A stretch of 64,000 bases of DNA from Prunus persica (GCF_000346465.2 NC_034015.1:17407510-17471509); one strand, 5' to 3'; shown: positions 11,986 through 24,695, counted from the stretch's first letter. Notes: generated by a model not told the origin, from the letters alone. Translations and numbers: made by a program.

Positions 11986-13227
11986 AGCCGGCTCATGTAA
12001 TATTGTACCTATTGTTGAGTCCTTCTGAGAGCTCCGGTGAACCATCAGCTTGTAAATCCAAGAGAGATAAGGGAAGGTGCAGTCAATTTTTTTTCACTGT
12101 ACAATGTAACAATTAACTTGAACATGTATGTTACTTTAGTTTCTGAGATCTTGAGCAGAGGTATAAGGAAAGAATCAAAGATGTAGAGCTTCAAAGATGA
12201 CAAACACGAGATTCTTTCTTGAGGAAATCTTCTCTGCGAATTCGTATTCTGTTCTATTTTTCTTTGTGTACTTCATGCAGAGCATTGGGTTTTGTAAATC
12301 ATGTGGAAGGACAGCCCTGGAAATGGAAATCTCTGCATGATGTTGGTTGCATATTGCACTTAGGCCCCGTTTGGTTCATGGGAAAGGAGACTTAGAAATG
12401 AGAATTCAATTGCTTTCCCATGTTTGGTAAGTCCATACATGAGAAATGATTGTCTGGCACATGGGAAAGTAAGGGGGAAAGTAAAGTCCTTTTCTCAACT
12501 TAGGTTTTGTTTTTTTTCCTCATGGGAAAGTTTAGGAAAATGAGCCAACATTTTATGCACAATTTTCATGACTATTTTGTTCTCATGAATAATTTAGAAT
12601 TATAATGTATCATTAAATGCATTCTTTTTTTATTTGATTTAATCTGGGTATAATTAGAAAATTATACAAAATTTGTTTTCTATTCCTACTCAAGACAAAC
12701 ATGGGAAATGAAACAAAGTGAAATTTTTCGGTTACTTTCCCGACATTACCAAACGTAGGAAATGAATCTTTCATTCTCATTTATTAGGAAATGATATGAG
12801 AATTGATTTCCTCTCAAATTCATTTCGTGAACCAAACAGGGCCTTAGGGGGTGTTATGACGGCTGAAAAGTTGGCTTCACTGCTTTCGCCAGAGAACTTT
12901 GATGGGGCAAATAATGGGAAAACCTTCAGGGAATCAAGGAGACTATCAAAACGAAATCCATGACAAAATATGACTTTGGCCCCAAGAAAAAAGAGTAACA
13001 ACAATGTCCAAAAACTTAAAAAATAAAAAAGGAAAGTAAATTTTCACTTTCTACATGGAAAGAGGTTTCTGGTTTCGCACCCCAGAAACTTACCCCTTTT
13101 TTCTCAACACACTCTCATGTTTGCCAGGTAAGGGATGTCTAAACTTCTGCCATAACGGCTAAGAACAAGAGTTACCCAAAATTAAAGTTACAATCACCCA
13201 TTGAAACAAGGACTTCTTTCGCACTTG
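11986..13227. other. Intergenic between PP2C and the first DUF632 gene
   Basis: The PP2C 3' UTR fills the first few hundred bases. A Tourist-like MITE occupies 12363-12843. The remainder is the promoter of the downstream DUF630/632 gene. Confidence 0.6.
12363..12843. mobile_element. PIF/Harbinger (Tourist-like) MITE, 481 bp
   Basis: The ends are near-perfect inverted repeats: GGCCCCGTTTGGTTC at the left, and GAACCAAACAGGGCC at the right (14 of 15 positions complementary). The element is flanked by TTA at 12360-12362 and again at 12844-12846, the 3-bp target duplication of PIF/Harbinger. Inner sequence is AT-rich, with further inverted similarity just inside the ends (a segment like ATGAGAATTSAWTT next to each end). 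No coding capacity, so non-autonomous. Confidence 0.85.
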
Positions 13228-13235
13228 TATAAATA
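13228..13235 (+). promoter_or_regulatory. TATA box of the first DUF630/632 gene
   Basis: TATAAATA about 142 bases upstream of the start codon at 13377. The leader it would create is purine-poor and free of ATG close to the start. Confidence 0.55.
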
Positions 13236-13376
13236 TACCCCGTCCATGAAAAAAGAAAGAGACAATACTTCGAAGCTCTAAGCCTGTAACTTCAGTTGAG
13301 TTCTGCAAACCCAACTTTTTCCTTCTTATTTTCCCGCCAAAGCCCGCTCTAAGCGAAATTCAGAGGAAACAGAGAG

Positions 13377-15394
13377 ATGGGTTGCAAGGTCTCAAAGCAA
13401 AGTAAAAAGCTTTGTAGGAAGAGAAAGGAGCAGCTGAAATTGGCTGTGGATAGAAGGTATGCGTTTGCAGAGGCACAGAGGGAATATAACCAGTCGCTGT
13501 ATGCAGTGGCAATTGCTATAAGGTCGTTTGTAGCAAGCCACTCCTCTCCACCACCATCTGATTCTGAACCAACCAAAAACACCGGTGCTGGCCCTTTTCT
13601 TGATTCTGAAACTTCTATAAGCTCTTCAGAGGCAGACAGAAAAAAACAGCTACAAGGAAGCTCAGATGAAGAGAATAGCGATCATAATGCTGGGACTGAT
13701 GGGGAAGAATTAGGGTTGGTTTTGCTGAATGATGAGGCTGTGAGAGAAGGGAGGGAATTGTTGGAAGCATTGAAAGAGGTTGAGGTCCAATTCCTTAGCG
13801 CCTATAATTCCAGTTTGGACGTTACCAGGATGCTAGGCACCAACACGGATCAAATGCAATCTGCATTGGAGGAAACTGAAGGTGGGTTTTTCTCCTTTAA
13901 AGCCCTTTTTGTTAGTTTGATTTGCTTGGTCATGGTGTATAATTCATGTTTATATGACTTTGGGTGCAGAGAACTCAAGTAAACTCAAAAAAAGCCGCTC
14001 CATCTCATCTATATTATCTTCGTCTTCCTCCCGAAAAAGCCTCCTTAGATCTAGCACCAGAAGTTCTTCAACAAGCACCAATTTTAATGGTGGTCTCTTT
14101 GATGACAATGGAGCAATGGGATCCAAGTGCCATTCGTTAACACTGGGGACGCTATATGCTTTGGAGCAAAAACTCTATAAGGATGTGAAGGTAAAATATG
14201 AATCTAACAAATATTTGCTTTATTCAGTTTTATGGATTTCTCATAACTTGATGAGTAATTTATAGGATTGTTTTAGCTTATGTGTTCCCTCCTCCATATG
14301 GACAACCTAGATAATTTGAGAATAACTTGAATCATCTTTAAATTTTTATGTGCAGGCTGGAGAGGAAACCAGTAGATTATATGATCGAAAATGCTCCCAG
14401 TATTCGAGAAACCAAGGACATGGCCTAAAGACTGAAGACAAAATTCGAGTTGAATTGCAATATTCCAGAATTTCGGTTGCCAAAGGAAGTGCGGAATCAA
14501 CATTTAAAAAAATTCGAAAACTGAGAGATGAGGAGCTGCAACCACAACTTATTGAGTTGTTACAAGGGTAAGATAGATGTCAGAAATTTATTTGTAATAC
14601 ATGACGAGTCTGAATTTTTTTGAATTATTTTGTTATAACCTCTCTTTCCCACTTTCTGCAGGCTGAAGAAAAATTGGAAGGTCATGTCAGAATATCATGA
14701 AATACAACATCAAATCATGTCAGAAGTGAAATGGCTCAAGTGTTCATCTTATGGAAAGTCACAACAGCATGCAACTCAAACGCTTCAAGTAGACCTTAAA
14801 AAATGGCGTGCTTGCTTTGCTCAATATGTTTGTTCACAGAAAGCATACATTGAGGCTCTTGATGGTTGGATGATTAAGTTTGATGCTCCTGAAACCGAAG
14901 CCTCCTCAGAGAATTGGTATTCGCTTCGACCGTGTAGAGTAAGCGTCCTACCAACAACAGAAATATGTCATAATTGGTTAGATGGCATAGATAAGCTGCC
15001 ATATAAAACAGTGGCTGGTGCCATGGAAAGCTTTGGCGAGCATGTCCAAGCCTTGATGGTTCAACAAGGTAAGGAGCATCAACAAAAGAGGAAGGTTGAT
15101 GGGCTTGCTGGAGAACTTCGTAGGCAGGCTTTGTTACTTGAAATGAATAAACACGTGAGTGAGTTAAAGTTATTTTATGTGCAAGATGATAAACCGCATG
15201 AGCAAAAGCACACGAAGCCCTTGAAAAAGATGGAGAACGAGCTAGAGCAAGAGAAGGCAAAACATCATACAGCCATGGAGGAGACACGTGATATGTATGT
15301 GAATGGATTTCAAAAGGGGTTTTCGTCAGTTTTTAAATCCTTGGCCGATTTTTCCAAGACTTCCATGAAAATTTATGATGAGCTTTTAGAATAG
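13377..15394 (+). CDS. DUF630/DUF632 protein (NRG2/REL2 family), tandem copy 1, 556 aa
   Basis: Exons 13377-13881, 13970-14190, 14356-14567 and 14662-15394 join in frame (1671 nt). The N-terminus MGCKVSK carries a Gly-2/Cys-3 lipidation signal (myristoylation, possibly palmitoylation). It is followed by the DUF630 block with KRKEQLKLAVDRRYAFAEAQ, then an acidic Ser-rich linker. The DUF632 region starts near GRELLEALKEVEVQF and continues through LRDEELQPQLIELLQGLKKNW and a coiled-coil C-terminus. Family members (Arabidopsis NRG2 in nitrate signalling, rice REL2 in leaf rolling) are plasma-membrane or nuclear regulators with a bZIP-like segment. This copy is about 170 aa shorter than its tandem neighbour, mainly in the acidic linker and in the last coiled coil. 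Ordinary splice sites and open frame suggest a working gene. Confidence 0.9.
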
Positions 15395-18300
15395 AATGAC
15401 ATTCAGTGCGATTCAGTGAGAATCCAGTCAGGGTAGATGACAAATGACTGATGAACAACAACAAAATTGCATAAAGGGTTTTTAGAATGCTAGGTACTTT
15501 ATTTTTATTTTTATTTTGGAGGAAATTTTAAGAATTGATTCATGCTTTTTTTTCCCTTCTTTTTGCTGGAACTTGATCTGATGCACTTTGTCTTTTGGAT
15601 GAACTTCTTTATATCAGTCTGGTGATTCCCAAGAATCCTTTTTATTTTACTTTTTGGCTGTTGTCAAGCCCAAGAATCCAATAGTAAAATCTGAACAAAC
15701 AATGGCTGGCTGGGGACAACAGAATATAGAAAAGCCAGCCTACCTACCTATCATGGAAACTTTTTGGGTGAAGGCAATATCTGTGCAGGAACATGAGTTT
15801 TCTGGATTCGTTATAACAATATATAGTGTTTACCATGTGATGTGGTCCATCTATAATTATGCATAATTAAGTCAGTATTACTATTAATCTCTCTTAAAAG
15901 AGAGATAGTAAATAGATTAAGATTTCCAAGAGCGGCTTTTTATCACTGTGACTGTGTGAATATTCACATAAATCTATATGTGAGAGAGAGAGAGAGAGAG
16001 AGAGAGACCTTTCTAGGCACAATTCTCCATGATATTAGAGCTGTCACACCTTCCTGTTTCAATCTGCCAAGCTAATCTCTGTGTATTTGTTGAAACAAAA
16101 AAGTTGTTTGCAGTCCCCGAGGTACTTCCCTCCTTGCCTATAAGGAAGACCTGATTCAACCACAAATTGACATGTGTCTTTTTTTTTATTTAAATAAGTC
16201 TCAAAAGTGTTTTTCCCTTCTCTTTCATTAGCATAACTAATTTCCTTTTTTATTTCATACCTCAATTAAATTTTATGTTTGTTGTAGAATTTTCTAACTC
16301 CAACCACCCCAACAATTCACCTTCATCCAAATTACCATTGACAATGTTGGTAGGCGTAGTTTGTTTATAGAGGAAATTAAAATGCATCTATAATGTCTCC
16401 TTGCCTAGTTATGAAAAAAAACTAAAGAGATGGTTTGTGTTATAGATGAAAGCAATTTAAAAAAAAAAGAATTCAATTATGAATAATAAAAGAGAAGAAA
16501 GAAAAATATTTTTAAGGAAAAAAAGGCACATGTCAGTTTGTAATTGAGCCACATTACTAAGTAAAAAGGAATTTTTCTTTATAAGTAAGGAGAGAAGTAT
16601 TGTCCGTATAATTTTAACCCTTCAACTCTTCTATTAACCTCACTCCAATTAACATGTCATGTGTAAATACCTATCAAATTTTTTCTTCTATAAATACCTA
16701 TCAATACCCTTCACTTTCAACACCAATCCTCATACATTTTCTTCTACTTCTACCATTATTCACTCTTTATACTCAACATTTTTCTCTCTATACCTTATTT
16801 CCATTTTCAACATTTAAGTAAATGTCTTTGTCCTTTTACTTTCATTTATTTTTATATTACTCCATTTACTTAAGTTTACAATGTAAATAAAGAAGTACCC
16901 CCCATTTGGATTCAAATAAAAATACTAGAAAATTAAATTCCCACCAAATCAAAATATGAAAAATCAGTTTTAGTGCAAAATACGATTTATGCTAAAAATG
17001 ATGGCTCATTAAGTCAATATATACTTCATATTAAAATCCCATAAAATCAAGTTTTCTTATTTGATGTGTAACGAATAAAAGCCGCCAAAAATTATCTTGA
17101 GAAAATGATTATTCCGAAAAATCATTTTTCATACTTAGCCAATATTGCACCTCCGCTAAAAAAATTATGGGTCCGCCCGTGTCTATAAATACCAACCAAT
17201 ACTCTTCACTTTTAACATCAAATCCTCATACTTTTTTTTTCTATAAATACCAACCAATACAACTAATAAAATAAAATCTTATCCGATATGAATAGTATTG
17301 ACACGTAGGAACCCAAAAATCTTATCCGAAAATATTATCCAAATTAATTATTTAAGTAAAAAAAAGTTGTGAAAAAACAAAAAAATGAATAGTAATTGCC
17401 CTTAGCCATGGCAATGGGTGGAAACACAAAATACTATTTGCAAGGACAACTACTATTCACGTGAATAGTGGCTGCCCTAGCTCCCCCCTTGTCATGACTA
17501 AGGACAAATGAGTGGAATTGCTCTAAGTATACCAGGTCTTCCAAGTACAAATCCCAATCAATTCATGTGATGCGAGCTCATGGAACCAACAGTAATAAGT
17601 ACTCAAAAGTTTGACCCAGGAAGAATGCAAGCAATTGATGGTAAAAAAGAGGTGGGGTGGGGCTATTTACATCCGTACACATTTGCCTTCTTCCAAGGTC
17701 AAGGGTTTTTTTCGGGTAAGCCTGCCATGGTCAAAAGTTTTGATTCGTGCAGCCAGTGTTCCTTAATGGCAAGAGTTAAATATGACTTTTGGTAGACCAA
17801 TTCTCCCCCATTAGTTAGCTTAATGGTGGTCTTCTCTACTGAAATATGGTTTTTATGGGCATCTCAACAATTTCTCAATAAACAAATCTTCTTATCTTGT
17901 TCTCTTTCTAAGATAGATTTATTTAATTCAGCTGAACAAGGAATATTATGGAATGTAAGAAGAAGGTGCAGAGAGCTCACTAACCCTCTCATAAAAATTC
18001 TTAATTATATGGGGGTGACAGACAGATGAGCCACCCCATAAAACATTTTATACCAAGTTTCAGTCTTTGGCTGACAAATGTCAACTATTCATGCATGCAT
18101 GGCCTTCATGGAACATTAAACACACCAACTAGGCAAGAGACCCCTGTAAATTAATTAATTAACCCTTAATTATGTGCTAAATTGCTAATGTGGGAATCTA
18201 AATATGGCAGGGAAGTAAAGTTTTTTCAGTTTTTTTTCAGGCTGCATTAAACAGAACAGCTAAACATGACTCTCAGAATGGTAAGGAAGCAAGTGGGCTA

Positions 18301-18678
18301 CTTTTGGTTCAGATTTTTATGTAACTTCCTCTTATTATATGCAATGGTGAGGGAGATTTTGACAAACCCATATTTTTTTCTCTCTTACTTTCCCACCAAA
18401 ACCTGTGCTAAAAGACTTAACCAACCCACCTCCATGTTTCAGCCAGGGGCAGAGGACAAACTTATACAGTGGTGTATCAGTTACATTGATATGATGTGAT
18501 TCTCTACAGCTTTTCCAAAACCACTTTCTGGCTCTCTCTCTCTCTCTGCTACCAAAGGCCACAGCTTTCAGGTTTAGTTTTACTGTTTAGCATAACCCAC
18601 CTTCTGTTTTGCACTGAACCAAGCTGAACCAAACCCCTTTTACCAAAGTACATCTCTAAATTCCGAGGAAACAAAGAC
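15395..18678. other. AT-rich spacer between the two DUF632 genes
   Basis: The spacer holds the 3' UTR of copy 1, a perfect short hairpin around 15883-15911 (TCTCTCTT facing AAGAGAGA), a (GA)n tract at about 15979-16006, and a long AT-rich stretch. Around 16620-17280 there are several loosely repeated pieces containing ATAAATACC and CCAATAC. The right end of a MITE lies at about 17395-17523. The last few hundred bases are the promoter of copy 2. No protein-like ORF is seen. Confidence 0.6.
17395..17523. mobile_element. MITE end related to the 885-bp element at 33.4 kb
   Basis: Read on the minus strand this segment begins (after TTA) GAGCAATTCCACTCATTTG. It continues through GGCAGCCACTATTCACGTGA, TTTCCACCCATTGCCATGG and an ACTATTCAT repeat, in the same order as the left end of the element at 33414. 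The site ends at TAA (17524-17526). Its other end could not be placed, so it is either an unmarked longer element or a fragment. Confidence 0.6.
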
Positions 18679-21600
18679 ATGGGTTGTGTTGTGTCTAAGA
18701 AAGGTGAAGAAGAAGATGTAGTTTTGCTTTGTAAAGAGAGAAAACGGCAGTTGAAATTGGCTGTAGAGCGCAGGTATGCGTTTGCAGATGCACAATGCAA
18801 GTACAATCACTCTCTCTATGCAGTTGCAGCTGCCATAAGGTTGTTTGTAGCGAGACATTCCTCTCCTTCTTCTCCATTTCTCATCACTTTTCCTTCTACT
18901 AATTCCTCTGAGACCACTGAGACCATCATCTCCAACAACCCCATGTTCCTTCAACAGAGGCCATCTGAACCCAACTACCAAACCATTGGTTGCCCATTTT
19001 CTGATTCTGCAAATTCTATAAGCCCTCCGAAGGTAGATAAAGAAAAACAACTGCAAGAAAACCCAAATGGCAGAGAAGAAGATGAAGAGGGTGGTAATGA
19101 TGATAGCGAGACTGATGAGGAAGAAGTGGCTTGTGAGCATTTTTATAGTGGGATGGCTCCAACAATGGCATCACCGCAGAGAGATTTTGGGTGGGATTTC
19201 TTTAATCCATTCTTTGATGGTGTGAGAACAGAGATGGGAAATGGGTTGAGTCAGAACTCTGATGAGGATTTGAGACTGGTGAGAGAGAAAGAAGGGATTC
19301 CGGAGTTGGAAGATGATGGAGAAAGAGTAATAAGTGATGAGAAGGTTGGAGATTTAAGTAATTGTGGTGTGGGTCAGGAAGAGAATGGTGGGACTGAGGC
19401 TGTGACAGAAAGAGAGGATGCTAATGTGAGCCAAGGGGAGCAAAATGGTCTAAGGGTGATTGATACACCCACAAATGGGAGGGAATTGTTGGAAGCATTG
19501 AAAGATGTTGAGGACCATTTCCTTAGGGCCTATGATTCTGGTTTGGATGTTTCCAGGATGCTAGAGACCAACATGGTTCAAATGCAATCTGCCTTGGAGG
19601 AAATTAAAGGTGGGGTCTTTCTCTTTTATGTCTCTTTGTCTTCCCTCAACAAATGCCATGTCTGTTATTTTTATTTTCTTGGTGAAATTCATGTCTATAT
19701 GTGGGTTTGATTATAAGACCTTTTGAGATATGTTACTGATTGCATAAGAAAAAAGTTGCAATTTTTCCAGCAACATATCCATCCTATTTATGCCCCAAAA
19801 AAAAAAAAACCAACTTACTTCCCTTGTGCATATGTAGAACTGTTGAAATTACATCTCTTTGTGATCTTTTTCCCATCCTTTTTACCTTTGATGGCTTTCG
19901 GGTCAGTAACTTGGCTTCTGGTCAAGTTGTCCCATGAACATTTTATTTGGTATTCCATGAATTACTTGAACCAGTTGTCATTGTCGTGTGCAGCAAATTG
20001 CAGACCTACTGATTCCCATCATATTCTAGCTCTACTATCATTTCATCTATGATTTTGGGTGCAGAAAATTCAAGTAAGCTCATGCGGTCAATCACACGGA
20101 GCCGCTCCACTTCATCCACATTATCTTGGTCTTCCTCCTGTAAAAGTCTCCTTACATCTAGCTCCCAAAGTTCTTCAACGTGGACTCAATTCAATAATGA
20201 TCTCTTTGATGACAATGGAGTTATGGGATCTGGGAGTCATTCGTTAACACTAGGAAGGCTATATGCTTGGGAGAAGAAACTCTTTGAGGAGGTGAAGGTA
20301 GAATACGAATCCAACATTCTTTTGCTTCATTTAGTCTTTTATATGATTGTTCGTATTTCTTGGGATGGATGATCTACATTGGTAGCCTAATGATATTAGA
20401 TTAATGTATATGACTTCTGCTTCTTATGAGTTAAATTGTATAAGATAAATTGGTCCGGGCTTACAAATTGTAGACGAGCTATCAGTTTTTGGGGTTCTTT
20501 TGGTTTCCCTTTCCATTTGGACACACAAAATAATTTGAGAATATATGACCACCATCTTTCAATTTATATATTCAGGCTGGAGAAGAAACCAGGAGAATAT
20601 ATAGAGAAAATGCTCCCAGTTGAGAAACCAAGATACTAGAGGAGATGGCCTCAACACTGAGAACAAAATTGTAGTTGAAGTACAAGACTTGTATACCAGA
20701 ATTTTGGTTGCCATAAGAAGTGCTGAATCAATCTCCAAAAGAATCCAAAAACTCAGAGATGAAGAGCTGCAGCCCCAACTTGTTGATCTGCTACATGGGT
20801 AAGATAGAAGTCAGAATTTTGTTAGTAAGGTATAAGAAGCCTGTTTTGAATTTTATTATAACCTCCGGTTCCCATTTTCTGCAGCCTAATGAGAAATTGG
20901 AAGATGCTGTCAGAATCTCATGAAACCCAAAACAGAATCATGTCTGAAGTGAAATCTCTCAACCTTCCATCCTATGGAATGTTCTGCAATGACTCACACC
21001 AGCTTGCTACTCTTAAGCTTGAAGCAGAACTTCAAAATTGGCGTGCTTGCTTTGCTTCGTATGTTTCTTCACAGAAGGCGTATATTGAAGCTCTTGCTGG
21101 TTGGCTCTTCAAGTTTGTTACCCCTGAAACTGAATTCCACTTGAAGGGTATGTCTTCACTTCAAACGTGTAGAGTCAAGGGGCCAACATTACTTGGAATC
21201 TGTCATGATTGGCTAGCTTGCCTGGATAAGCTACCTGATGAAGCAGTGACTTATGCCATGAAAAGCTTTGGGAAGGATGTCCGAGCCCTGATGGTTCAAC
21301 AAGGTGAAGAGCATCGACAAAAGAGGAAGGTTGATGGACTTGCCAGAGAACTTGACAGGAAGGTTTTGGCATTTGAAAGGACAGAGAGAAGGGTTCTTGG
21401 GTTGAAGTTTTCTGAGCAGGAAACCGAACTGCATGTACGGAATCGCATCGAGTATTTGAGTGAGATGAAGGATCAGTTGGACATGTTTAGGAAGAGGCTA
21501 GAGGCAGAGAAGGTGAAACATCATTCCAGTATGCATGAGACCCAACATATTGCCGTGAATGGATTTCAGACAGGGTTTTCTTCAGTTTTTGAAGCCTTGG

Positions 21601-21698
21601 CCGAGTTTTCAAAGAGTGCTATGAAAATGTATGATGGCCTTATAGCATTCAGTGAAAACGCAATGGGATTCGATGAAAAAAATACCAACCCATCATAA
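18679..21698 (+). CDS. DUF630/DUF632 protein, tandem copy 2, with a frameshift in exon 3 or an alternative splice acceptor
   Basis: Exons 18679-19609, 20065-20297, a third exon ending at 20798, and 20885-21698. The product would be about 723 aa, normal for the family: MGCVVSK lipidation signal, DUF630 (ERKRQLKLAVERRYAFADAQ), an acidic linker, and the DUF632 region ending in a coiled coil. The expected third-exon acceptor (AG at 20574-20575, matching copy 1) gives AGEETRRIYRENAPS and then TGA. Relative to copy 1 one base is missing near 20600. An AG at 20603-20604 would start the exon at 20605 and restore frame with the downstream NTENKIVVEVQDLYTR segment, dropping about nine residues. Either this acceptor is used or the gene is broken; the long intact frames elsewhere favour use. 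Confidence 0.82.
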
Positions 21699-22128
21699 AA
21701 TGACTATGCAACATTCATGTTGAAGCCGATGATAGATGTAGCGGATGCACAAAGGTTTTTGAGAATGTTAGGAACCTTTAAGAATTTATTCATATGATAG
21801 GTTGTATCAAACTTGCTCATTGAAATGATTATATATTGCAGGACCTTGCTGTGCGGAGGCAATATATAGTTTTCGAAATGTTTTTATATAAAGTACAGAT
21901 AATAGTGCTTCTTAAAGGAATGAGAATATATTGCACTCAAGCAACTCAGAATGTACCCCCAATCTGCACAGAAACAATGGAACTATAAAGGAATTGAGAA
22001 TACATCACAATTCAGCAAATTCACAGTATACCCACAAATCAGAAGCACAGTTACACTGGAACTTTTCTCTCTCACACACACACAGGCGCACACAAAGGAA
22101 AGAAAAACAGGGCGTCAACTTACATCAG
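21699..22128. other. Convergent 3' flank between DUF632 copy 2 and the receptor kinase
   Basis: A 430-base gap between two convergent stop codons, made up of both 3' UTRs. A short CACACA tract lies near 22075. No gene. Confidence 0.6.
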
Positions 22129-24442
22129 TTACATATTTAATTCTTTTTCTCTACTAGATTCCTCATGTATGTCTTCCAAATTATCAATGTCGATACTGAT
22201 ACTACTATTGTCCAACTCCAAACACCTTAAGCTTGTGCTCTGAAAGGAGAGGCTGTCTATGTCCACATGAAACCTCTGAAATCCAATGCCATCTATGCTC
22301 ACGGAGTTTTGAGACTGATCATAGTCGATCGATCTTTTATGCCCTGGCTCTGTTGGTTGACGAGAGCCAGTTGATCTTCGAGACTCCCTTGAAGGCTGTT
22401 TGTTGATGAATAAGTTGTCTGCATTGTAAAGGGCCTCTTCAAGTTCTTGACACACTTCGGACATTGTAGGACGGTTTTTGGGTACTTTTACAACACATCT
22501 TAGGCCAAGTTGTCCCATCTTTAGCATCATCTCTGTGTTGCATGGCTCTGTTAAAAGATTAGCATCTAAAATCTCCTCAACACGACCTCGCTCTATGCTA
22601 GGCCTTGCCTGCATTGAAGAACACAATACTTATTCACTAGAACTCATAACAAAGGCTAATGTTTTGCAGTCCTTATTAGCAATGAGTGATGAAGTTTGTT
22701 GGTTTACCCTATTAGGATTAGAAAGATCTTAAGTTTCTTACATTCTAACAATGAACAACGTTTAAGTATTTTTACCCAGTCAATGATATGTTGATTAGGG
22801 CGATGTCCCGTTAGATCTACTGCAGGCCGGGAAGAAACAAGTTGCAGAAGTATGACACCAAAGCTATAGACATCACTGAATGGGGTTAGATGGAAACTTG
22901 AACAATATGCAGGGTCAAGGTATCCTGGAGTTCCTTTGATTTGACTACTGACATGTGATTGATCCCCAGTAGGCCCTGATCTCACCAGTCCAAAATCTGA
23001 AACCTTGGCTTCAAATCCATCTCCTATCAAGATGTTACTCGGCTTTATGTCACGGTGGATTATGCTTGGGCTGACCCCTTCATGCAAATGAGCAATGCCT
23101 GTAAAATTGCACAACCAACTTCATTATTATCATCAATTTTTTCTGTAAACGTAATCGGTTAATTGTAGCATAAAATCTGTATGCAACCAACCTTTTGCTG
23201 CTCCAATGGCTATGTTCACTCTTTGCCTCCAAGTTAAGCTCCTCCATTTTCTTCCTACATATAAATTTACTAATTAAATAGGAAGATTAACATGTAACAA
23301 AGTAAGTTTAATTTTCAGGTAAGCGAAGGAACATACCCATAAAGTAATCAAGTAGAGAACCATTTGGTACATATTCATAGATCAAAACTTTTCCTCCTCC
23401 TGCTCCTATCCCAAATCACAATTCAGCCATATTAATATGCAGGAAGTATTTATGGAAACAGAGAGGGCAAGACCTGAAAATTACACAATGCATGCAAATA
23501 CCAGATGGTTCTTCACAAAATCCAACCAAACCTACAAGGTTTCTGTGCTTGACCTTAGAAAGTAGCCTCACTTCTGTTCAAGGAAACACTACACAGAAAT
23601 CAGATTGATATGCAACTTGTGAATCTTAATCTCTTCTGATGCGTGACACATTTATTATATATTGGTTCAGGCTCACCATTTCTGAATTCTTCTGCACTCT
23701 GAAACGAATCAGCGTGGGTTCGCTTAATGGCTAGTGTCTGCAGATCGTCAAAAGTCCCCTGGTAGACACTTCCAAAAGCACCACAACCCAACAAGCAATC
23801 TTTGCTGAAGTTCTTGGTGGCCTTCACCAGTTCCTCTAATTGGAACCGCCTGAGCAATATTTTCTCTTCTTTCAACTTTCCTAATAGACATAAACAAATG
23901 AAGTCACACCCCAAATTTTAGTTCAAGGTCTTTGCATTTTACAAAAATTGTAACTAATGTTCTCTTATCAAACAATTTGAAGCGTTAGTAAATTCTTATT
24001 TTTAAATTTTAATCCACGATGTTTAATTTGACACTCAAATAACATAACATGTGGTACATTTGATAATATTTGATAATTAAGAGAAGATTACCTAGCCAAA
24101 TAAGCTAGAAGAATGTGCAATCTTATTTCTTTCATGGTTTTCCAAGAAGAGTGTGCAATAAATTGGGTTAACTTGGTGGGGCCTATAATTACTTAGAAAT
24201 GGGAAAATGTTAATTGCTGCAAACTGATCAGGGTTCTGCTCACCTTTCTGCCCAAGCTTCTGTGGTAATTGCCTGTGCCTGAGAGCTGGTAAGAGCTTCG
24301 TCTTGATCAAGTAAAATAACAAAGCAACCACCAAGACTGTCAAAATGCCAACAACAAAGCCTCCCAATATATGAGTTCGATGAGAATGACCAGAACTTGG
24401 AGATGGTGGTGAAGCCACTGCCAAATAACGCTGCATTGCCAT
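22129..24442 (-). CDS. Receptor-like protein kinase with almost no ectodomain, 469 aa
   Basis: Minus-strand exons 24244-24442, 23677-23880, 23502-23573, 23337-23405, 23192-23254, 22776-23098 and 22129-22608 join in frame (1410 nt). Residues 1-24 are short and Ser/Pro-rich, residues 25-46 form one membrane helix, and the rest is a full RLK/Pelle kinase: Gly loop GCGAFGSV at 98-105, AIK Lys at 119, HRDIKPSN with catalytic Asp 219, DFG at 237-239, GTPGYLDP activation segment, and DVYSFGVILLQL. A Ser-rich tail of about 100 residues follows. All catalytic residues are present, so it should be active. No leucine-rich repeat, lectin or malectin exon is visible upstream; instead a CT-rich leader begins near 24570. 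It may act as a co-receptor or membrane kinase. Subfamily not assigned. A second ATG at 24436 is also possible. Confidence 0.87.
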
Positions 24443-24542
24443 TGTCACACCAAATAAGAAATTAATTCAAATTGTTCTTAAAACATGTTGCTCATTCTAT
24501 ATCTGCTCATCTGCATCAAACTAATAAATTTTTCTTCCTTGA

Positions 24543-24573
<31 letters not shown>

Positions 24574-24649
24574 TGGGAAGGAATATTGGAAAGTGTTGGT
24601 GCATATAAGCTGATCACAAACTGATCATCTGCCGGCTAATTAATGTTTT

Positions 24650-24652
<3 letters not shown>

Positions 24653-24691
<39 letters not shown>
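24653..24691. repeat. (TA)n microsatellite
   Basis: An uninterrupted AT dinucleotide run directly abuts the left end of the MITE at 24691, and a second TA run sits just beyond that element's right end. This suggests insertion into a TA tract. Confidence 0.9.
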
Positions 24692-24695
<4 letters not shown>

